Origin: Streptomyces sp. NBC_00287 | Lineage (GTDB): Bacteria; Actinomycetota; Actinomycetes; Streptomycetales; Streptomycetaceae | Reading direction: 5' to 3' | Assembly: GCF_036173105.1 (NCBI RefSeq) | Contig: NZ_CP108053.1 | Span: forward strand, 5,456,001-5,520,000 | DNA length: 64,000 nt | Shown here: positions 1 to 8,292 of the stretch, in pieces | Numbering within the stretch: the first letter of the stretch is position 1 | How the letters are laid out: each line of letters opens with the position of its first letter | Translations under genes and position numbers: made by a program | Notes under the pieces: model-generated | Told to the model about the DNA's origin: nothing | Database searches by the model: none | The model's input: the letters and a program-made list of their open reading frames with translations, nothing else

Positions 1-13
1 CAGGTAGAGAGAC

Positions 14-619
14 GTGGATACGAATCTGCGGAAACGGATTCGCGCGGGGGACCACGACGCCTTCGGTGATCTCTTCGACGGGTACGCGCGCTCCGTCTAC
101 AACCACGGCTACCGGCTCACCGGCGACTGGGCCACGGCCGAGGACGTCGTCTCGCTGACCTTCCTGGACGCCTGGCGGCTGCGCGAGCGGCTCGACGAGG
201 AGGGCGGTTCCCTGCGTCCCTGGCTGCTCGGCATCGCCACCAACGTCACCCGCAACACCCGCCGCGCCGCCCGAAGACATGCCGCCGCCGTCGCCCGCCT
301 CCCGCGCGAGGAGGCGGTACGGGACTTCGCCGACGAGGTCGCCGGGCGTATCGACGACTCGGCGCAACTGGCCGTCGTACAGACCGCGTTGGCCAAGCTG
401 CGGCGGGCCGAGCGGGAAGTACTGGCGCTGTGCGTGTGGTCGGGGCTCGGTTACGAGGCGGCGGCGGAGGCGCTGGGGGTGCCGGTCGGGACCGTCCGAT
501 CGCGGCTTTCGCGGGCGCGGACAAAACTCGCGAAATATATGGAACTCCCGCACGGCCACGGACAGATGAGAGGTGACCGCACCACCGCGGTCAGGCCCAT
601 AGAGGAGGGAAACCGATGA
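14..619 (+). CDS. ECF-type RNA polymerase sigma factor
   Basis: A 201-residue sigma-70 family protein of extracytoplasmic-function size. Region 2 lies at about residues 15-80 (core GYRLTGDWATAEDVV) and directs core binding and -10 recognition. Region 4 lies at about residues 120-175, with an HTH around GVPVGTVRSRLSRAR for -35 recognition. The GTG start lies 13 bases from the window edge, so the promoter is not visible. The stop overlaps the start of the next gene by 4 bases (ATGA), which indicates co-expression with that membrane protein. The subgroup and target promoters cannot be told from the sequence. Confidence 0.9.
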   Translation: MDTNLRKRIRAGDHDAFGDLFDGYARSVYNHGYRLTGDWATAEDVVSLTFLDAWRLRERLDEEGGSLRPWLLGIATNVTRNTRRAARRHAAAVARLPREEAVRDFADEVAGRIDDSAQLAVVQTALAKLRRAEREVLALCVWSGLGYEAAAEALGVPVGTVRSRLSRARTKLAKYMELPHGHGQMRGDRTTAVRPIEEGNR

Positions 620-1512
620 ACCAGCTTCCCGAACGCGACCTTCCGCCGGGCAGTCACCGACTCCTCAAGGAGCGTCTGATGACCGAGATCCGGCAGGAAC
701 CGCAGTCCAAGCGCAGCCCCTGGTTGCGCCCCGCCCTCGTCGCGGGGGCCGTCGCGGCCGTGGCCGCCGTGACGTTGACCCTCGCCGCGCCCTCCGGCGA
801 GCAGACACCACGCCCCTCCTCCGAGGCGGCAGCCCTGCTGGAGGACATCGCGCTGGCGGCCGGGGACGCGAAGGCGCCGCAGGTCCGCGACGACCAGTTC
901 GTGTACATCAAGAGCAAGGTCGCCTGGACCTCCCAGGAGGGCGACAAGCCCGCGAAGCTGGATCCGATCCGTCAGCGCGAGATCTGGCTCTCGGTGGACG
1001 GCAGTCAGCAGGGCATGCTGCACGACCCGGCGGTCCGCTCCGACCACGAACTGCTGGAGAAGGAGACCCCTGGCACCCCGTCCAACACCAACTACCGGCA
1101 CCTCCAGACCCTGCCGACCGACCCCGACAAGATGTACGACTGGCTGAACAGCGTCAGCCACGGCAGCAGCAGCAAGGACGAGGCCAACTTCGTCCTCGTC
1201 GGCGACCTCTCCCGTGAGTCGCTGATGCCCCCGGAGCAGGCCGCCGCGCTCTACCGGGCCGCCGCGAAGATCCCCGGCGTCTTCGTGATCGACGATGCCG
1301 TGGACGCGGCGGGGCGGCACGGGGTGGCGGTGGCCCGGATCGACGACGGCGAGCGCCATGAGCTGATCTTCGACAAGGAGACCAAGGAGTTCCTCGGCGA
1401 GCGGGGGGTCGCCGTCGAGGATCTTCCGTGGGGCTTCGAGAAGGGCGAGGTGACCGCCCGTACCGCCGTCCTGGAACGCACGGTCGTCGACGACCGGGGC
1501 GAGCGTCCGTAA
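616..1512 (+). CDS. CU044_5270-family membrane-anchored protein, sigma-factor partner
   Basis: A 298-residue protein with a short cytoplasmic N-terminus, one transmembrane helix at about residues 38-58, and a large extracytoplasmic domain. I recognise the pattern of the actinobacterial CU044_5270 family, which regularly follows ECF sigma factor genes. It is translationally coupled to the sigma gene upstream by an ATGA overlap, with an AGGAGGG-like site just before the ATG. An anti-sigma or signal-receiving role is inferred from the arrangement. No zinc-binding anti-sigma motif (HxxxCxxC) is present in the short cytoplasmic tail. Confidence 0.75.
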   Translation: MNQLPERDLPPGSHRLLKERLMTEIRQEPQSKRSPWLRPALVAGAVAAVAAVTLTLAAPSGEQTPRPSSEAAALLEDIALAAGDAKAPQVRDDQFVYIKSKVAWTSQEGDKPAKLDPIRQREIWLSVDGSQQGMLHDPAVRSDHELLEKETPGTPSNTNYRHLQTLPTDPDKMYDWLNSVSHGSSSKDEANFVLVGDLSRESLMPPEQAAALYRAAAKIPGVFVIDDAVDAAGRHGVAVARIDDGERHELIFDKETKEFLGERGVAVEDLPWGFEKGEVTARTAVLERTVVDDRGERP

Positions 1513-1551
1513 CCGCGTGCGGAAGCTCCCCCCAAGGGTCACGCTGGTGTC

Positions 1552-1953
1552 ATGACCGGATCCATCGAACAGGGCACCAGTCAGACCCATGGGACCACGC
1601 ACATCCTGCACTTTCTGGTGCGGCTCCCGAGGCCCATGGAGACGGTCTGGCCGGCGCTCGCCACCCCGGAGGGGCTGGCCGGCTGGTTCACCGCCGCCGA
1701 TGTTCTCGAACCCCGGCTCGGTGGCGCCGTCACCCTGCGTGAGCTGGGGTCCGGGCAGGTCACCGCCTGGGATGTGGACCGGGTCGCCGAGTACACGGTC
1801 GAGCGCGGCGGCCGGATCCGCTTCCATCTGGAGCGCGACGGCGACGAGGCCAGCGTCCTCCGCTTCACCCATGAGTTCCAGGGCGAGGAGGACTCGGAGG
1901 AGCGGTGGAGGGCTCGATTCGAACGACTGATCGAGCTCCTGGGGAAGGCCTAG
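1552..1953 (+). CDS. SRPBCC (AHSA1-like) domain protein
   Basis: A 133-residue single-domain protein with the START/Bet v1-like pattern of the AHSA1 family: an N-terminal strand, then the TPEGLAGWFT helix region and alternating strands that would enclose a hydrophobic ligand cavity. The ligand is unknown. The ATG has no clear Shine-Dalgarno sequence, and a CACGCT hexamer at 1540-1545 may be the -10 of a leaderless transcript. Its 3' end overlaps the convergent gene by 4 bases. Confidence 0.75.
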   Translation: MTGSIEQGTSQTHGTTHILHFLVRLPRPMETVWPALATPEGLAGWFTAADVLEPRLGGAVTLRELGSGQVTAWDVDRVAEYTVERGGRIRFHLERDGDEASVLRFTHEFQGEEDSEERWRARFERLIELLGKA

Positions 1954-3497
1954 GACGGCGGCAGACACTCCTTCCCCGGCGGCTTCCCCTCCGGCCAGGC
2001 GATCTTCACGAACCGGGCCCGGCCCTCCGGTGTGAGCTCCACGATCGGTACGGCCTTGTCGTACGGGTTGCCGTGTACGTCCAGGCAGATCCAGCCGCTC
2101 GCCCCGTTCACCCGCAGCGAGCCCTTGACCTGCGGCCACTGGAGGCCGACGTCGGCGAGCGGCGGGACCGTCTTGCCGTCGGTCGTGGCCTCGCGGATGC
2201 CGTTGACGGCCAGCCGCATGGCGTCGTACGCGATGATCGTCTGGCCGTCCTCCAGGGAGACCTCGCCGATGGGGCCGACGGGTTTGCGGGCGGCCGAGGA
2301 CAGCAGCTCGTCCAGGTCCTCGGCGTCCGCCGCCGAGCCGCCCGTCTTCGCGCTGGCCTTCGCCCAGGCGTCCGGGTGGGCCAGCGCGGTGTAGCGCACC
2401 GAGAGATTGTGGGTGAGCGCGCTGCGGTCGAGGTCCTTGTCGCCCGTGAGGTAGGAGGCCTCGTCGCCGGTCAGCAGTGTGAACTCGCGGTCCTGGCAGC
2501 CGCGTCCGCCGAGCGCGTTGATGAACTGCCGCAGCTGGGTGTGGCGTCCGGCGAACAGGATGGTGTCGGTCTCCGGGGCCGTGTCGCACACCAGGTGGGT
2601 GATCTGCCGGAAGGTGTTGGCGGTCGTGCCCTCCTTGCTGCGGTCGGCGGGCGGGGTGAAGGGCTGCGGCTCGTAGGGCGAGCCCTTGATGAGCTTGGCG
2701 AAGGACTCCTGGAGCGTGCGGGTGTACGGATCGCCGGGCTTGTCGTACACCAGCAGCGCCTTGCCGGCCATCACCTGGGCGAAGGAGGCGAGGGCGCGGG
2801 CCTCGTCGGTGTTGGTGGGGGAGACGCGGGCGAGGCCGGGGAAGGGGTCCTTGCCGTTCTGGCCGTTGGCGAGGTCGTCGGCGGTGATGGAGGTGCCGAT
2901 GACCGGGATGCCGCGCCGGGTCAGCTCCTGGACCGCCCGCTTGTTGTTCTCGGTGCTCAGGCCCACCCCGGTGACCGCCCGCAGCCGGTCCGGGCCCTTC
3001 GCCATCCGCTCCAGTTCGTCGACCGTGTGCTGCCAATGCGCGCCCGTGGCCCCGGGGTTGGCGAGCACCAGACGGATCGCCGGGGACTGTCCGTTGGACT
3101 CGTGGTTGGCCCGGTACTGGGCGAGATAGGCGCCCTGCATCTCGTGCAGTACGTCGCCCAGGTTGTCGGGGTCGGACGCGGTGAACGGCTCCAGCAGCGC
3201 GACCGTGACATAGCTGCCCGCCTTCAGCGAGCGGTTCTCCCGGTCGATCGCCTCGACGACGTCCCGCAGTTGGGGCCGGTCGAAGGCGTAGTCGGAGGTC
3301 GACACCCCCACGCACTCGTCGCTGCCCTCGGGCCGTACGACCCCGGGAGCACAGGAGCGGTCGTCCTGCGCGAGCGCGCTGACCCCGAACCAGCCGCCGG
3401 TCACCAGCGCGGCCGTGACCAGCAGGGCGAGATAGCGGCGCAGCGGGATCTCCCAGACGTCCTCGCGCAGCCACACCCACACGCCTCTGCGCGCCAT
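1950..3497 (-). CDS. Membrane-anchored type-1 periplasmic-binding-fold protein
   Basis: A 515-residue protein with a cytoplasmic N-terminus, one transmembrane helix at about residues 21-43, and an extracellular region built like an ABC/leucine-binding type I periplasmic binding protein (segments such as RGIPVIGTSITADD and KALLVYDKPGDPYTR). It begins at an ATG that overlaps the stop of the ATPase gene by one base (TGATG). There is no permease or transport ATPase nearby and no lipobox, so it looks like a fixed ligand sensor rather than a transport component. Longer upstream frames are ignored because they would run through the coupled gene. Confidence 0.7.
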   Translation of the reverse strand: MARRGVWVWLREDVWEIPLRRYLALLVTAALVTGGWFGVSALAQDDRSCAPGVVRPEGSDECVGVSTSDYAFDRPQLRDVVEAIDRENRSLKAGSYVTVALLEPFTASDPDNLGDVLHEMQGAYLAQYRANHESNGQSPAIRLVLANPGATGAHWQHTVDELERMAKGPDRLRAVTGVGLSTENNKRAVQELTRRGIPVIGTSITADDLANGQNGKDPFPGLARVSPTNTDEARALASFAQVMAGKALLVYDKPGDPYTRTLQESFAKLIKGSPYEPQPFTPPADRSKEGTTANTFRQITHLVCDTAPETDTILFAGRHTQLRQFINALGGRGCQDREFTLLTGDEASYLTGDKDLDRSALTHNLSVRYTALAHPDAWAKASAKTGGSAADAEDLDELLSSAARKPVGPIGEVSLEDGQTIIAYDAMRLAVNGIREATTDGKTVPPLADVGLQWPQVKGSLRVNGASGWICLDVHGNPYDKAVPIVELTPEGRARFVKIAWPEGKPPGKECLPPS

Positions 3498-5665
3498 CAC
3501 GCCTCCCCGTCCCCGTCTTCGTCGTGGTCGCCGTCCTCGTCGTCCGGAATGCGCAGGGGCCGCCCAGCGAGCGCGTCCTCGGGCCAGTCCCGCGAGGCCT
3601 GCCACAGCAGGGCGTTCCCGGCGGGCAGCAGATTGGACAGCTGCTCCAGCTCGAACCGCAGGCGCCGGGCCACCGGTTCGTCGGGCAGTGTCAGCGGGTC
3701 GGTCAACTGCCATACGGCGTGCAGGAGTCGGCGGATCCGCAGGTGCAGGGTGGTGTCGACGCCCTCGGGTGGTTCGTGGTCGGCGTCGGTGAGGCCGAGC
3801 GCGACCGCGGCCCGCCGGTCGTCGCGCCCGGTGAAGTCGCGGCCGTCGGTGTCGTGCGCGTGGAAGTAGGGCGCGGAGGCGATGAACCGCAGCGCCTTCA
3901 GCCAGCCGCGGGTCGGCAGCGTGGTGAAGGTGTCGCGCAGATAGGCCACCGCCGACTCCGTGGTGCCCAGGGCGAGTTCATGGTGCAGCCGGTAGCGGAC
4001 CTGCTCGTCGGCGGGGTCGGCGTAGTGGTCGACGAGCGTCTCGTGCGCCTTGCGCCACTGCCCGTGGTCGGCGTCGCGGTGGTGCAGCCGGAGCAGCAGC
4101 AGCGTCCGTACGAAGGGGTCGCCGACGAACCGTCCGGGCACCGCGGGCAGCCCCTCTTGCAGCAGACGGGTCTGCAGCGCCCGTACGTCCGCGGGCCCGA
4201 AGTCCTCCGGCAGCAGCGCGTCGGAGAGCGCGCACGCCGAGTCGTGGTCGTGGGCGGCGGCCAGCACGGTCAGTTCGTCGAGCCGGTCCGGGGGTACGAG
4301 CCGGTCCAGCAGCTCCAGGTAGGCGGGCCGGCCGTCGTGTTCCGGGTGCAGGCGTAAGTCGGCGGTGAGCAGCTCGCCGAGCGAGGCGGCGGCGGGGAGG
4401 TTCTGCGCGGCGGATTCGGCGACGAGGGCGATACCGAGCGGATTCCCTCCCGTCAACCGGTGAGTGGCGTGCGGGAGTTGGGGCGGGACCTGGGTGTCCG
4501 AGCAGACGGCTCCGACGATGTGCAGGGTGTCGTCGGGGCTCAGCGGCGGCAGCGAGACCAGCAGCGCCCGCGAGGAGGCCGAGCCCGGATCCGGCGCCCA
4601 GTCGCTGGCCCGGGCCACCTCGGGCAGCGCCCGCCGTACCGCATTGCGCAGGGCGGGGCGCCCCTCTCCGCGCACGGCGGCGACGAAGGCGACCTGGTCG
4701 GCGACGCCGTCGGAACGGTCCCGCAGTACGGCCTCGACGAGCCCGGGACCGGGCGCGGTCTGTGCGTTGTCGAGGAGCACGAGCGGCCGTCCCAGCCGCT
4801 TCATCCGCGGGAGTACGCCCGTGTAGGCGTCGGTCAGATCGGCCAGCAGCGCCCGCACCAGATGCCGTTCGGCGTGCTCGCGGGAGGTGCCGCCGGCCCG
4901 GAAGTGCCCGGAGAGCAGGATCAGTCCGCGCTGGGCGTTGTCGCCCGCGTTGGGGTAGTCCCGGTACCAGGCGGAGGCGCGCTGATGGCGACGGCCCGCG
5001 AACCCGTCCGAGATCGACTCCAGGGTCGCCTCCACAGCCGCCGACAGCAGCGGCCCGGTACCGGTGGCGGCCGCGACGACCTTGGCGGCGACCCGGCCCG
5101 CCCAGCGCCCGGCGAAGCCGGTGACCCAGGACCCGCTCTCGTTCAGCAGCAGGATCCGCTGCACCTCACGCCGGATCCGCTCGGAGTCGGCGTCCCCCCA
5201 GCCCCCGGCCGCGACCGCGACCAGCCCCGACATCAGCCGCGGGAACTGGATCCGCCCGGCGCCGATCACCGGCACGGCGAGCTGCTCGGCGACCACCAGC
5301 AACGCCTGCGACACCGGCGACCAGGCCTCGGCGGGCCGCCCGGACGGCGGCGCGGCGAACTCGGGGTGCTCGCAGTCGATCAGGGCAACGGGGGTGTGCC
5401 CCTTGTAGGCGTCCCGCAACTCGGCCAGCACGGCACTCTTACCGAGCCCACGCGCACCGGACAGCACGACGAGGGGCGGCTCCCGGGGATCCTCGTACGG
5501 CGTGGCCCGGTGCGCATGCGGCCGCAGGCCGACGAGCCGAGGAGCAAGCCCGGCCGGATCGGTATCGAACAACGCCCCGCGCCCATGCAACCGTCTGCCC
5601 ACCGCATCTCCCCCTGGCGCGGTCGCCGTCGATCCGCCCGTGCTGCTGCCGCCGCTGCTGTACAC
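3497..5665 (-). CDS. STAND-like P-loop ATPase
   Basis: A 722-residue cytoplasmic protein. The Walker A motif GARGLGKS lies at residues 70-77. A Walker B-like RPLVLLDNAQT follows, and then a GGNPLGI segment like the conserved GxP motif of signal-transducing STAND NTPases. The C-terminal third is helical and could be a repeat or effector region, and the protein ends in a strongly acidic tail (DDEDGDHDEDGDGE). It is the first gene of a two-gene leftward operon with the membrane-anchored binding-fold protein. Sensing and signalling is the most natural reading, but the ligand and the output are unknown. Confidence 0.65.
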   Translation of the reverse strand: MYSSGGSSTGGSTATAPGGDAVGRRLHGRGALFDTDPAGLAPRLVGLRPHAHRATPYEDPREPPLVVLSGARGLGKSAVLAELRDAYKGHTPVALIDCEHPEFAAPPSGRPAEAWSPVSQALLVVAEQLAVPVIGAGRIQFPRLMSGLVAVAAGGWGDADSERIRREVQRILLLNESGSWVTGFAGRWAGRVAAKVVAAATGTGPLLSAAVEATLESISDGFAGRRHQRASAWYRDYPNAGDNAQRGLILLSGHFRAGGTSREHAERHLVRALLADLTDAYTGVLPRMKRLGRPLVLLDNAQTAPGPGLVEAVLRDRSDGVADQVAFVAAVRGEGRPALRNAVRRALPEVARASDWAPDPGSASSRALLVSLPPLSPDDTLHIVGAVCSDTQVPPQLPHATHRLTGGNPLGIALVAESAAQNLPAAASLGELLTADLRLHPEHDGRPAYLELLDRLVPPDRLDELTVLAAAHDHDSACALSDALLPEDFGPADVRALQTRLLQEGLPAVPGRFVGDPFVRTLLLLRLHHRDADHGQWRKAHETLVDHYADPADEQVRYRLHHELALGTTESAVAYLRDTFTTLPTRGWLKALRFIASAPYFHAHDTDGRDFTGRDDRRAAVALGLTDADHEPPEGVDTTLHLRIRRLLHAVWQLTDPLTLPDEPVARRLRFELEQLSNLLPAGNALLWQASRDWPEDALAGRPLRIPDDEDGDHDEDGDGEA

Positions 5666-5766
5666 GCGTGAGATCTATCAACACCAGGGTAAAGAGGGGG
5701 AGTTGGTTCGGACTAGATCGCGTGATGTCCGTTGGGTTACGAAAGTGTCGGCTCGCGACCTGAAGT

Positions 5767-5782
5767 GCGAGGTTAACCTCGC
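5767..5782. promoter_or_regulatory. Perfect 16-bp palindrome and -10 of the 5786 gene
   Basis: GCGAGGTTAACCTCGC is perfectly self-complementary and ends 4 bases before the ATG at 5786. It contains TAACCT (5774-5779), a -10-like hexamer 6 bases from the ATG, so a bound repressor would cover the promoter of a probable leaderless transcript. It lies in the 120-base gap between this gene and the divergent ATPase operon. Confidence 0.55.
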
Positions 5783-5785
5783 GCC

Positions 5786-6781
5786 ATGACCCGTACGACA
5801 CCTCCCCGTCCGGTCGACATAGCCGCCGTCTTCCCGGAGTTGGCGCCGCTCGCCCGCACCTCCGTCCGACTGCACCCGCGTCCCGCCGAACCCACGGCCG
5901 CGGACAACTCGGTCGGCGGACCCCTGCTGTGGCCGGCCGACGAACCCTGGCCCACCTGCCCCGAGCACACCGGCCCCTGGCTGCTCGGGTACGACCCCGG
6001 CGACCTGCGCAAACAGCGCCGGATCCTGACCGAGGGCTGGGCCCGCCCGCAGATCAAGGGGAAGGACTTCCTCACCCCCGAGGAGCGCGCCTTCGTCAGC
6101 GGCCTCGGCTACGCCGGAGTACGCAAGCCCCTGGACGGCCAGGTCCCCCTGCTCCCCGTCCTCCAGCTCTACGCCCGTGACGTCCCGTCGCTGCCCCGCC
6201 CCGAGGGCACCGATCTGCTCCAGGTGCTGTGGTGCTCCTTCGAGCACGGCGAGGACTGCATGCCGGGCGTGCGGTTGCGCTGGCGGACGACCGCCGAGGT
6301 GGGGGCGGTGCTCGAGGAGCAGTGGCCGCCCGTGGTGAGCGAGGGCGGGTATCTGCCCGAGCCGTGTCTGCTGCATCCGGAGCAGGTGGTCGAGTACCCG
6401 GCCAGGCACGAGCTGGACGAGGACCTCCACCGGCGCATCCTCGCCTGGGAGGAGGAGAGGCCGTACAACTACCAGTCGGACCTGGCCGTGGCCCCCGGCT
6501 GGAAGCTCGGCGGATACGGCAACTGGAGCTTCTGCGATCCCTGGCCGATGAACTGCGAGGAGTGCGGCAGTACGATGCGCCCCTTCCTGACGGTCGACAG
6601 CTCGGAGTGGGACGGCGGCACGGGAAGCTGGTGTCCGGAGGAGGAGGCGCCGGAGGACCGGCGGCCGCGCTATCCGCGGTCCCACGAACCGACGTTGGTC
6701 AACATCGGCCGTGGCTACACGATGCAGATCTACCTCTGCCCCGAGTCCTTCGACCACCCGCTCCTTCAGGTGATGCAGTAG
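5786..6781 (+). CDS. DUF1963/YwqG-like cytoplasmic protein of unknown function
   Basis: A 331-residue soluble protein with no signal peptide or membrane segment. The early VGGPLLWPADEPWP segment and the late CDPWPMNCEEC..MQIYLCP segment resemble the DUF1963 (YwqG) family, whose biochemical role is not established. Tryptophan, proline and several cysteines are enriched, and the NCEEC pair might bind a metal. The ATG has no Shine-Dalgarno sequence but sits 6 bases after a TAACCT hexamer inside a perfect palindrome, so the gene is probably leaderless and regulated at that site. Confidence 0.5.
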   Translation: MTRTTPPRPVDIAAVFPELAPLARTSVRLHPRPAEPTAADNSVGGPLLWPADEPWPTCPEHTGPWLLGYDPGDLRKQRRILTEGWARPQIKGKDFLTPEERAFVSGLGYAGVRKPLDGQVPLLPVLQLYARDVPSLPRPEGTDLLQVLWCSFEHGEDCMPGVRLRWRTTAEVGAVLEEQWPPVVSEGGYLPEPCLLHPEQVVEYPARHELDEDLHRRILAWEEERPYNYQSDLAVAPGWKLGGYGNWSFCDPWPMNCEECGSTMRPFLTVDSSEWDGGTGSWCPEEEAPEDRRPRYPRSHEPTLVNIGRGYTMQIYLCPESFDHPLLQVMQ

Positions 6782-6785
6782 GCAC

Positions 6786-7751
6786 TCAGTCGACGGTGAT
6801 CGAGTCCAGCTTCTCCCGCAGATACACATGCGAGTCGACGGGCTCGTACGCCACCCGTCCGACCGGTGCGGGCACGGACTCGACGAGGGTCCCGGGGGTG
6901 CACTCGCCGAAGTAGACGAGGGACATCAGCTCCTCGGCGGGCGCGTCCGCGGGCGGCGGGAGCACCCGGTGCCGCCCCGAGCGCCAGCGGTCGCCGGTCC
7001 AACGGGCCATCAAGTCACCGATGTTGATGGTGAAGGCGTCCGGGTCGTACGGCGCGTCCTCCCAGCCGCCCTCGTCCGTCCAGACCTGGAGCCCGCCCTT
7101 GCCGGCCTGCCGGTCAAGGATCGTCACCGTGCCGAAGTCGGTGTGCGGCCCGATGCGGAACTGGCCCGGCGCGGGCTCTCCGACGACCTCGACGCCCGGG
7201 TACCAGTTGATGTTGAAGCCGTACGTCGGATGGTCCATGTGCCGGGAGAAGAAGTCGGGTTCGAGGCCGAGGGCGTCGCCGAGGAGGGAGAGGAGCTCCT
7301 TCTCCAGCGCGGCCATGCGGTCGAGGTACTCCTCGCACAGGATCCGGAGTTCGGGCGCTTCGCTCGGCCACACATTGGGCGCGTACCACTCGGCGTTGAC
7401 GACCGGGTCCTCGAAGGGCTCGTGGGTGGCGAAGGTCAGCGACTCCTTGAGGTCGGGCGGGGTCTCGGTGCCCTCCGAGTACCCATTGGCCTCCGCGCCG
7501 GGCCCGAGCCAGCCCCGTCCGCCGACCTTGGCGGCGTAGGGCTGCTTGACGTCGACGGGCAGCCGGAAGAAGGAGCGCGCGGCCTCCCGGATGCGGGACC
7601 GCAGCGAGGGGTCCACCTCGTGCCCGGTGACCAGCAGGAACCCTGCGGTCCGGAGGGCCTCGTCGACGGTACGGGCGATCTCGGCGCGGGCGGCCGGGTC
7701 ACCGTCCAGCCACGGCTTCAGGTCGATCGTGGGGATGCGGGGGTTACTCAC
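6786..7751 (-). CDS. Isopenicillin N synthase-family Fe(II) oxygenase
   Basis: A 321-residue protein of the non-haem iron dioxygenase superfamily. An N-terminal DIOX_N region starting PTIDLKPWL is followed by a jelly-roll core with the iron triad H203-x-D205 (GPHTDFG) and H261 (RHRVLPP). The Arg-x-Ser that normally binds the co-substrate carboxylate is not obvious: the equivalent segment reads EELMSLVY. It overlaps the upstream deaminase gene by 8 bases and so is translationally coupled to it. In this setting it probably acts in nucleobase or uric-acid-related catabolism rather than beta-lactam synthesis. The substrate is unknown. Confidence 0.8.
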   Translation of the reverse strand: MSNPRIPTIDLKPWLDGDPAARAEIARTVDEALRTAGFLLVTGHEVDPSLRSRIREAARSFFRLPVDVKQPYAAKVGGRGWLGPGAEANGYSEGTETPPDLKESLTFATHEPFEDPVVNAEWYAPNVWPSEAPELRILCEEYLDRMAALEKELLSLLGDALGLEPDFFSRHMDHPTYGFNINWYPGVEVVGEPAPGQFRIGPHTDFGTVTILDRQAGKGGLQVWTDEGGWEDAPYDPDAFTINIGDLMARWTGDRWRSGRHRVLPPPADAPAEELMSLVYFGECTPGTLVESVPAPVGRVAYEPVDSHVYLREKLDSITVD

Positions 7752-8193
7752 CGATGTCCTCGTTCCACAGGTCGGGGTGGTGCTTGATGAAGTCGCGCAT
7801 CAGCTCGGCGCACTCGGGATCGTCGAGCAGCACGACCTCCACGCCGTGCTCGGCCAGCCAGTCGTGTCCGCCGTGAAAGGTGACGGCCTCCCCGATTACG
7901 ACCCGCGAGATCCCGAACTGCCGGACCAGCCCGGAGCAGTACCAGCAGGGCGAGAGGGTGGTGACCATCGTCGTACCGCGATACGACCGCTGCCGTCCCG
8001 CATTGCGGAACGCGGCCGTCTCCGCGTGCATCGAGGGGTCGTCGTCCTGGACGCGCCGGTTGTGGCCGCGCCCGAGCAGGGTGCCGTCGGCGCCGTAGAG
8101 CGCCGCGCCGATCGGGATACCGCCCTCGGCGAGCCCGGCGCGGGCCTCCGCCACGGCGGTGGTGAGCCAGGTGCGTGCCTGTGCCTGATCCAT
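7744..8193 (-). CDS. Nucleoside/cytosine-type deaminase
   Basis: A 149-residue member of the cytidine deaminase superfamily. It has the zinc and catalytic motifs H56-A-E58 and P82-C83-W-Y-C86, the standard HAE...PCxxC set for hydrolytic deamination of a base such as cytosine or guanine. It is the first gene of a leftward operon and shares 8 bases with the oxygenase gene. The divergent PucR-type regulator starts 99 bases away and probably controls it. Longer frames on this strand run over the regulator gene and are not real. Confidence 0.85.
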   Translation of the reverse strand: MDQAQARTWLTTAVAEARAGLAEGGIPIGAALYGADGTLLGRGHNRRVQDDDPSMHAETAAFRNAGRQRSYRGTTMVTTLSPCWYCSGLVRQFGISRVVIGEAVTFHGGHDWLAEHGVEVVLLDDPECAELMRDFIKHHPDLWNEDIGE

Positions 8194-8292
8194 ACGTCCA
8201 CTCTGCTGGCCCGGAAACACCGGGGCAACGTGCGGAAAGTACTCTCCGGGCAGCTTGCCGCCGGACGAACTGTCAGCGCCCTGGAGGTTCCC

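Noticed and set aside
451..5671. Very long open frames opposite or alongside the sigma-factor and STAND/binding-protein genes
   Set aside because: Their composition is low-complexity Arg/Pro/Gly/Ala, they lack signals, and each covers well-supported genes on the other strand or frame.
5666..5785. A riboswitch or structured RNA in the gap upstream of the DUF1963-like gene
   Set aside because: The gap is short and its only symmetric element is a DNA palindrome next to the start. There is no room for a leader if transcription starts at the ATG.
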